Assembly: GCA_035693165.1 (NCBI GenBank) | Contig: DASSGZ010000613.1 | Coordinates: forward strand, 1-10,076 | DNA length: 10,076 bases | Source: JAICKM01 sp035693165 | GTDB lineage: Bacteria > Chloroflexota > Chloroflexia > QHBQ01 > JAICKM01 | Reading direction: 5' to 3' | Shown here: one piece after another, positions 5,514-10,076 of the stretch | Position numbering within the stretch: the first letter of the stretch is position 1 | Layout of the letters: the number at the start of each line of letters is the position of its first letter | The notes under the pieces: generated by a model | What the model saw: only the letters and a program-made list of their open reading frames with translations | What the model was told of the DNA's origin: nothing | Databases searched by the model: none | Program-made: the position numbers and the translations under genes

Positions 5514-6128
5514 ATGCGCATTGGGATTCTCGGGGCCGGGAACATCGCCGGGGCGCTGGGCCAGCGCTGGGCGGCCAATGGGCACGATGTGCTGTTCGGC
5601 GTGCGCGATCCGCAAAGTTATACCGTGCAACTGGTGTTGAACGGCTGCGGCCCCAACGCCCAGGCCGGGACGATGCGCGAAGCGGCGACCTACGGCGACG
5701 TGGTCGTCCTGGCCGTGCCCTGGTCGGCGGTGCCCGACGTGCTGACGCAAACGGCCGGTTGCGCAGATAAGATCCTGATCGACTGCACCAACCGCATGGG
5801 ACCGCCCGCGCCCGGCGCGCCCGCGTCGGGCACCGAGCAGGTGGCAAAGCTGGCGCCCCAGGCGCGGGTGGTCAAAGCCTTCAATACCCTGGGCGCCGAG
5901 AGCATCGCTCATCTGGAGTTTAGCGGCATCAACGCCAGCACGTTCATGTGCGGCGACAACGCAGCGGCTAAGGCCACGGTGCGCCAGTTGGGCGAGGACA
6001 TCGGCTTCGATGTGGTTGACGTGGGGCCGCTGGCGACGGCGCCGCTGGTCGAGTCGCTGGCCCAGCTCTGGGTGCAGATCTCGCACTCGCTGGGCCGCGA
6101 TATCGCCTTCCGCCTGCTGCGCCGGTAG
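5514..6128 (+). CDS. F420/NADP-type dinucleotide-binding oxidoreductase, 204 aa
   Basis: The ATG at 5514 follows AGGAGGG with 7 nt spacing; the upstream open frame is leader. Residues 1-33 form a Rossmann strand and loop, MRIGILGAGNIAGALGQRWA to FGVRDP, with GxGxxA (7-12) and Arg31 in the position that usually favours NADP(H). GDVVVLAVPW (61-70), DCTNR (90-94), VVKAFNTLG (119-127) and the C-terminal LVESLAQLWVQIS ... GRDIAFRLLRR are hallmarks of the F420-dependent NADP reductase-like family (PF03807 type). Members either reduce NADP with cofactor F420 or are NADP-dependent reductases of unknown substrate; the sequence does not say which. Length is normal for the family and it appears complete and cytosolic. 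It ends 266 bp from the convergent glycosidase gene. No F420 biosynthesis gene is in view. Confidence 0.88.
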   Translation: MRIGILGAGNIAGALGQRWAANGHDVLFGVRDPQSYTVQLVLNGCGPNAQAGTMREAATYGDVVVLAVPWSAVPDVLTQTAGCADKILIDCTNRMGPPAPGAPASGTEQVAKLAPQARVVKAFNTLGAESIAHLEFSGINASTFMCGDNAAAKATVRQLGEDIGFDVVDVGPLATAPLVESLAQLWVQISHSLGRDIAFRLLRR

Positions 6129-6193
6129 CCGCGCCGCCCGGCAATGTCCTGGGGCCGGGACACATTTGCTTATGCGTCCGCTTCTCTCCAATT

Positions 6194-6306
6194 CGTAGCG
6201 GCGCCATGAATGGCGCCTGCCGCCGTAGCGCAATCTCCGCCCGTGGCTGCGCGCGATCCTCAAGCATCCGGGTAGGGCGACAGGCGCCATAAATGGCGTC
6301 GCTACG
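6194..6306. repeat. Compound inverted repeat between convergent genes
   Basis: The arms at 6194-6224 and 6276-6306 are complementary at 27 of 31 positions, around a 51-nt spacer. Each arm is itself a palindrome: GGCGCCAT-GA-ATGGCGCC is perfect in the left arm, and GGCGCCAT-AA-ATGGCGTC has one mismatch in the right. It can thus fold as one long hairpin or two short ones. Lying between converging genes, it could end transcription from both sides. The rest of 6129-6394 holds no gene. Confidence 0.8.
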
Positions 6307-6394
6307 GAACCGATATGCAGTAGATCGCGGGACCCGGCCCTGAGCCAGGCCGCGCAGGCGGCCTTCGTAGCCGTAGCCGGTGGCTCCGCCGCGC

Positions 6395-7666
6395 TCAGTG
6401 TTTGCGCGGCCCCACGGGCAGATGCGTGTCCAGCGACAGGCTCTCGCCGGGGAGAATGTCGCGCCACTGCGCCACCAGCCGCCGGTAGGACTCGCCCACC
6501 GGGCGGATGCGCCGGTCCATGTCGTAGAGGCCCAGGGGATTGACGTGCCCGTTGTTCTCGCGGAGCGCCGTGTCCCAGTCCACCTGGTCGATCAGGCTGT
6601 ACCAGGTGAAGCCGATAATGGGGATGCCGTCTTCCTTCAGGCGCACCATGTTGGTCCATTGCTTCCAGAGCCAGGCGGGCGCGGCTTTCGGGTCGGCCAG
6701 GTTGGTCTCGGTGTGCATCACCGGCAGATGGTAGCGGTCGAAATACTGCCGGGTGATGACGTAGTAGCCCAGGATTTCGCCGGACTCGGTGATGTGGCCG
6801 TCGTGGTGGATGAGATGCTCGTTGGTGATGTAGTAGTCGTTGCCCATGATGTGGTGGAGCTTGAGCGCAGTGCCGTGCTCGCGGAACCAGTGGAACTCCG
6901 CGCGGGTCATGCCGTGGTCCATGATGTACTCATAGACGCAGGAGCAGACCCCGTGCTGGCCGTAACAGAGGTCCAGCGAGAGAAAGCGCCGGTGGTTGAG
7001 CTGGTCGGCCTTGTCCTGCACGGCGGGATGGCCCGCGTGGAAGTATTCGCTCGACTCGCTCTGGATGAAGTAGGCGTGGGGCTGGACCTCCAGGATCGCT
7101 TCCTCGGCCAGCACATTGGCCTGCGCCATGTGCTTGAGCGCGGTGACAAAGGCGGTATCGCTCTTGAGGCGCTCGTTCCACCAGCCGAAGAGGGCCGAGA
7201 ACTCGGCGCAGACGAAGATCTCGTTCACCGGCGTGTAGAGGCGCACCCAGGGATAGCGCTCGGCGAAGGCGCGCGCATATTCGGCGAACAACGCCGGCCA
7301 GTCGGGGTTCTGGAAATTGCCCACCCAGTCGGGCACGCCGAAGTGGCAGAGATCGACGATGGGCGTGATGCCCAGCCGCTGTAGCTCGCCGAAGGTGGCG
7401 TCGCTGAAGTCCCAATCATAGCGGCCCGGCCCGCGATGCACCTGGTAATAGGGCGGGCCGTAGCGCAGAAACTCGATCCCCAGGTCCTGCACCAGACCGA
7501 AATCCTCGCGCCAGCGCTCGTAGTGGTGCGCTTTCGCCATTTCGTCCACGCGCAGATCGTGCCCGTCGGGGCCGGTGATGACCGGGTAGCTACACTCGAT
7601 GCCGGTGGCGAACAGGAAGCGCTGATCCATATGCCGCGCATGAATATGAGGGCTGCCGTTGCTCAT
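6395..7666 (-). CDS. GH1-like glycoside hydrolase (beta-glycosidase type), 423 aa
   Basis: The start is the ATG at 7666 (MSNGSPHIH) with GGAGG 5 nt upstream; an ATG four codons earlier overlaps that site. No signal peptide, so cytosolic. The (beta/alpha)8 pattern of glycoside hydrolase family 1 is visible: GIECSYPVI (22-30), HYERWREDFGLVQDLGIEFLRYG, GITPIVDLCHFGVPDW (99-114), the acid/base strand YTPVNE149, nucleophile strand MHTE320TN, and the C-terminal GFTWYSLIDQVDWDTALRENNGHVNPLGLYD with a following R-x-x-R-P-V-G-ESYRRLV. Classical GH1 proteins read T-x-NEP and I/V-TENG at the two glutamates; this one reads PVNEI and HTETN, so it belongs to a divergent subgroup, though both catalytic Glu are present. 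Substrate cannot be told. No transporter or sugar regulator is adjacent. It converges on the reductase gene. Confidence 0.88.
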   Translation of the reverse strand: MSNGSPHIHARHMDQRFLFATGIECSYPVITGPDGHDLRVDEMAKAHHYERWREDFGLVQDLGIEFLRYGPPYYQVHRGPGRYDWDFSDATFGELQRLGITPIVDLCHFGVPDWVGNFQNPDWPALFAEYARAFAERYPWVRLYTPVNEIFVCAEFSALFGWWNERLKSDTAFVTALKHMAQANVLAEEAILEVQPHAYFIQSESSEYFHAGHPAVQDKADQLNHRRFLSLDLCYGQHGVCSCVYEYIMDHGMTRAEFHWFREHGTALKLHHIMGNDYYITNEHLIHHDGHITESGEILGYYVITRQYFDRYHLPVMHTETNLADPKAAPAWLWKQWTNMVRLKEDGIPIIGFTWYSLIDQVDWDTALRENNGHVNPLGLYDMDRRIRPVGESYRRLVAQWRDILPGESLSLDTHLPVGPRKH

Positions 7667-7766
7667 GGTCTCCTCCATCGGATGGCGAGCCGTCCAGGAA
7701 GCGGGTAGCGCGCGGGCCGGCTTTTGCGTTCTCACTAAGCGAATAGCATAGTTTGGGCCTTGACGA

Positions 7767-7794
7767 GTGGTCGGTGGTCGGTGGTCAGTGATCA
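7767..7794. repeat. Four tandem heptamers (GTGGTCG type)
   Basis: GTGGTCG, GTGGTCG, GTGGTCA and GTGATCA follow one another at 7767, 7774, 7781 and 7788. Short tandem heptamers of this kind occur in intergenic DNA of several phyla. It sits about 100 bp upstream of the glycosidase start. No promoter for that gene was securely identified. Confidence 0.8.
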
Positions 7795-7805
7795 GGCCCG
7801 TGGCT

Positions 7806-7920
7806 TGTCACTCTGAGCGGAGCGCAGAGTCTCGTCTTTTGGGCCACGAGACGGAGACTCTTCGCTCCGCTCAGAATGACAGGAGCAGACTTGTCACTCT
7901 GAGCGGAGCGAAGAGTCTCG
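7806..7920. repeat. Three copies of the family A element, two orientations
   Basis: Copies lie at 7806-7834 (forward as TGTCACTCTGAGCGG...), 7854-7881 (reverse) and 7892-7920 (forward). The first and second, and the second and third, are inverted with respect to each other, so longer cruciforms can form. These copies have GGA at the centre (GCA in most of the 281-488 cluster). The first has GCGC where the others have GCGA, and the second has AATGACA in place of AGTGACA. Together with the heptamers this fills the 7667-8026 gap between the divergent glycosidase and ileS genes; no gene is seen there. Confidence 0.85.
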
Positions 7921-7968
7921 GCGCGCACGCCGGTATGCGGCTGCGCGGGCACGGATTGGGCTACGCAG

Positions 7969-8022
7969 TGGTATAATGCGGGCAACGTTGATGAACAGAC
8001 CGGCGGTTTGCCGCGGAGGAGG
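7969..8022 (+). promoter_or_regulatory. Extended -10 promoter and ribosome site of ileS
   Basis: TGG-TATAAT (7969-7977) is a perfect -10 with the extended TGn; no -35 is recognisable at 16-18 bp. The start is expected near 7984, giving a leader of about 43 nt that is too short for a T-box. GGAGGAGG (8015-8022) precedes the ATG at 8027; an ATG at 8023 is out of frame. Confidence 0.65.
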
Positions 8023-8026
8023 ATGT

Positions 8027-10076
8027 ATGGCGTTTCGAGCGGTGGATACAAAGCAAGGCTTTCCCGCGCTGGAGTTGGAGATCGAGGCGTGGTGGCAGGC
8101 GCAGGGCATCGTGCAGAAGGCGCTGGGCCACGGCGACCGGGCGCGGCCTTTCATCTTCTTTGAAGGCCCGCCCACGGCCAACGGGCGGCCCGGCGTGCAC
8201 CATGTGGAGGCGCGGGCATCCAAGGACATCGTGATCCGCTACCGGCGGATGCGCGGGCAGTATGTGGTCGGCGCGCGGGGCGGGTGGGACACGCACGGCC
8301 TGCCGGTGGAGATCGAGGTTGAGCGCGAACTGGGCTTCACGGGCAAGCCGGACATCGAGCGCTACGGTATCGCCGCCTTCAACGAAGCCTGCAAGGCCAG
8401 CGTCTGGCGCTACATCCAGGAATGGGAGCGCATGACCAACCGCATCGCCTACTGGGTGGACCTGGAGCACTCGTATGTCACCTACCACAACGACTATATC
8501 GAGTCGCTCTGGTGGATCATGCAGTCGCTCTGGAAGGCGAATCTGCTGTTCCGCGACTACAAGGTGACGATGCACTGCCCGCGCTGCGGCACCTCGCTCT
8601 CGGACCACGAAGTGGCGCTGGGCTTCAAAGACGACGTGGACGACCCCTCGGTCTGGATCCGCTTCCGTGCCACGCCCAGCGGGCACCCGCTCGACAGCCG
8701 GCTGGCCGGGGCGGCGTTCCTGGCCTGGACGACCACGCCCTGGACCCTCCCAGCAAACGTGGCGCTGGCGGTCAAGCCCGGCGCGCGCTATGTGCTGGTC
8801 GAGTACACCGGCGGCGCGGAGCCGGAGCGCCTGGTGCTGGCCGCGGCGCGCGCGGATGCGGTGCTGGGCGAAGGGCAGTACACTGTGCTGGCATCCTTCA
8901 GCGGCGACGACCTGCGCGGGGCACGCTATGAGCGCCTGTTCCCCGGCGTGCCCGCGCCCGGCCAGACGGTGGACCCGGCGGACGCTTACCGGGTGGTGGT
9001 CGACGATTTCGTGTCGCTGGACGACGGCACCGGCATCGTGCATATCGCCCCGGCCTACGGCGACCTGGAGATCGGGCGCAAGTACGGCCTGCCCACCCTG
9101 TTCTCGGTGGACCTGGCGGGCATGACCTACCCGGAGTTCGACGCCTTCGGCTTCGGTGGGCTGTTCTTCAAGGCCGCCGATCCGGTGATCACGCAGAACC
9201 TGCGCGAGCGCGGGCTGCTGTTCCGGGCCGGGCGCGTGCGCCATAGCTATCCCTTCTGCTGGCGCTGCGATACGCCGCTGCTGTACTACGCGAAGCCGTC
9301 GTGGTACATCCGGACCACGGCGCGCAAGGAGGCGCTGATCGCCAACAATCAGCAGATCCACTGGGTGCCGGAGCATATCAAGGAAGGGCGCTTCGGCAAC
9401 TGGCTGGAGAACAACATCGACTGGGCGCTGAGCCGCGAGCGTTACTGGGGCACGCCGTTGCCCATCTGGGTCTGCGACTCGTGCGGGGAGACCGAAGTGA
9501 TCGGCTCGGTGGCCGAAATGTCGGAGCGGGCCGGGCGCGACCTGAGCGACCTGGACCTGCACCGGCCCTACGTGGACGAGGTGACGTGGGCCTGCGCGGC
9601 CTGTGGCGGCGGCACGCGCCGTCGCATCCCCGACGTGGCCGACGCCTGGTTTGACTCCGGCTCGATGCCGGTGGCCCAGTGGCACTATCCCTTTGAGAAC
9701 CAGGATGTCTTCGCCGAGGCCGGGCAGGCTGACTACATCTCGGAAGCCATCGACCAGACCCGCGGCTGGTTCTACACGCTGCACGCCGTCTCGACCTTGC
9801 TGTTCGACCGGCCCGCGTTCTGCAACGTGATCTGCCTGGGCCATATCCTCGACGTGAACGGCGTCAAGATGTCGAAGTCGCGCGGCAACGTGGTCGACCC
9901 CTGGCAGTTGCTGCGCGACTACGGCGCCGACGCCACCCGCTGGTACATGTACGCCTCGGCGCCGCCGTATAATCCGCGCCGCTTCGCCCCCGACCTGGTG
10001 GGCGAGGTGCTGCGCCAGTTCCTGCTGACCCTCTGGAACACCTACGCCTTCTTCGTGACCTACGCCAACCTCGACG
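8027..10076 (+). CDS. ileS: Isoleucyl-tRNA synthetase, type 2 (eukaryote-like), N-terminal 683 residues
   Basis: The frame is open from ATG 8027 to the right edge; the C-terminal part, including most of the anticodon-binding region, lies outside. It charges tRNA-Ile with isoleucine in the cytosol. Visible in order: FEGPPTANGRPGVHHVEAR (45-63, the HIGH-motif region in its type 2 form), GGWDTHGLPVEIEVE (85-99), CPRCGTSLSDHEVALG zinc knuckle, the CP1 editing domain with AWTTTPWTLPANVAL and GTGIVHIAPAYGDLEIGRKYGLP, further cysteine pairs CWRC, CDSC and CAAC, DAWFDSGSMPVAQ, DQTRGWFYTLHA, and KMSKS at 614-618 followed by RGNVVDPW. The editing-loop Asp is kept, although the loop (AYGDLE) is two residues shorter than the usual xHGxDD form. 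The type 2 class is known for natural mupirocin tolerance; that is family knowledge, not tested here. No frameshift was seen. Confidence 0.96.
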   Translation, partial: MAFRAVDTKQGFPALELEIEAWWQAQGIVQKALGHGDRARPFIFFEGPPTANGRPGVHHVEARASKDIVIRYRRMRGQYVVGARGGWDTHGLPVEIEVERELGFTGKPDIERYGIAAFNEACKASVWRYIQEWERMTNRIAYWVDLEHSYVTYHNDYIESLWWIMQSLWKANLLFRDYKVTMHCPRCGTSLSDHEVALGFKDDVDDPSVWIRFRATPSGHPLDSRLAGAAFLAWTTTPWTLPANVALAVKPGARYVLVEYTGGAEPERLVLAAARADAVLGEGQYTVLASFSGDDLRGARYERLFPGVPAPGQTVDPADAYRVVVDDFVSLDDGTGIVHIAPAYGDLEIGRKYGLPTLFSVDLAGMTYPEFDAFGFGGLFFKAADPVITQNLRERGLLFRAGRVRHSYPFCWRCDTPLLYYAKPSWYIRTTARKEALIANNQQIHWVPEHIKEGRFGNWLENNIDWALSRERYWGTPLPIWVCDSCGETEVIGSVAEMSERAGRDLSDLDLHRPYVDEVTWACAACGGGTRRRIPDVADAWFDSGSMPVAQWHYPFENQDVFAEAGQADYISEAIDQTRGWFYTLHAVSTLLFDRPAFCNVICLGHILDVNGVKMSKSRGNVVDPWQLLRDYGADATRWYMYASAPPYNPRRFAPDLVGEVLRQFLLTLWNTYAFFVTYANLD

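Noticed and set aside
6380..7384. Plus-strand open frame of 334 codons
   Set aside because: It is the mirror of the GH1-like gene on the minus strand, whose motifs and ribosome site are convincing.
7961..9844. Long open frame on the minus strand opposite ileS (627 codons)
   Set aside because: It lies antisense to a clear IleRS with all catalytic motifs, is rich in Arg/Gly/Pro/His without domains, and results from high GC codon bias.

Overview
The window is about two-thirds G+C. It carries mostly ordinary, monocistronic bacterial genes with strong Shine-Dalgarno sites, separated by gene-free gaps packed with several families of short palindromic repeats. High GC, AGGAGG-type ribosome sites, a long 'eukaryote-like' (type 2) isoleucyl-tRNA synthetase and abundant dispersed hairpin repeats together suggest a Chloroflexota member, perhaps of the Chloroflexales. 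That taxonomic call is an inference and cannot be proved from this sequence alone.

Layout. At the left edge (2-196) is the C-terminal end of an M23/LytM zinc peptidase. Positions 197-696 hold no gene but carry a repeat cluster: four copies of a ~29-bp element, three of them in a 40-bp tandem array that ends in a perfect 14-bp hairpin. Next come a minus-strand all-beta conserved hypothetical protein (697-1068), a short RHH/antitoxin-like protein (1258-1512) and a 74-residue cysteine-motif protein (1635-1859). A two-domain DUF3887 + alpha/beta-hydrolase protein (2090-3577) follows, in which the nucleophile serine appears to be replaced by glycine. A ~500-bp repeat-bearing gap leads to a single-domain degenerate receiver (4075-4461), a large inverted repeat, and a stand-alone helical sensor-like protein (4737-5171) behind a near-consensus sigma70-type promoter. 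An F420/NADP-type dinucleotide-binding reductase (5514-6128) converges on a minus-strand GH1-like glycosidase (6395-7666), with a compound inverted repeat between them. A gap with heptamer repeats and three more copies of the 29-bp element precedes ileS (8027 to the right edge, 683 codons visible, C-terminus cut off).

How the genes relate. Almost every gene has its own ribosome site and is flanked by repeats, so I see a row of single-gene units and no multi-gene system. The one loose theme is signalling: a receiver that has probably lost phosphoryl chemistry lies next to an orphan sensor-type helical module. I found no CRISPR array, prophage, transposase, toxin-antitoxin pair or biosynthetic cluster. 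The most interesting points are the predicted inactive (pseudo-)hydrolase, the phosphorylation-independent receiver, and the repeat families, whose variation partly preserves hairpin structure.
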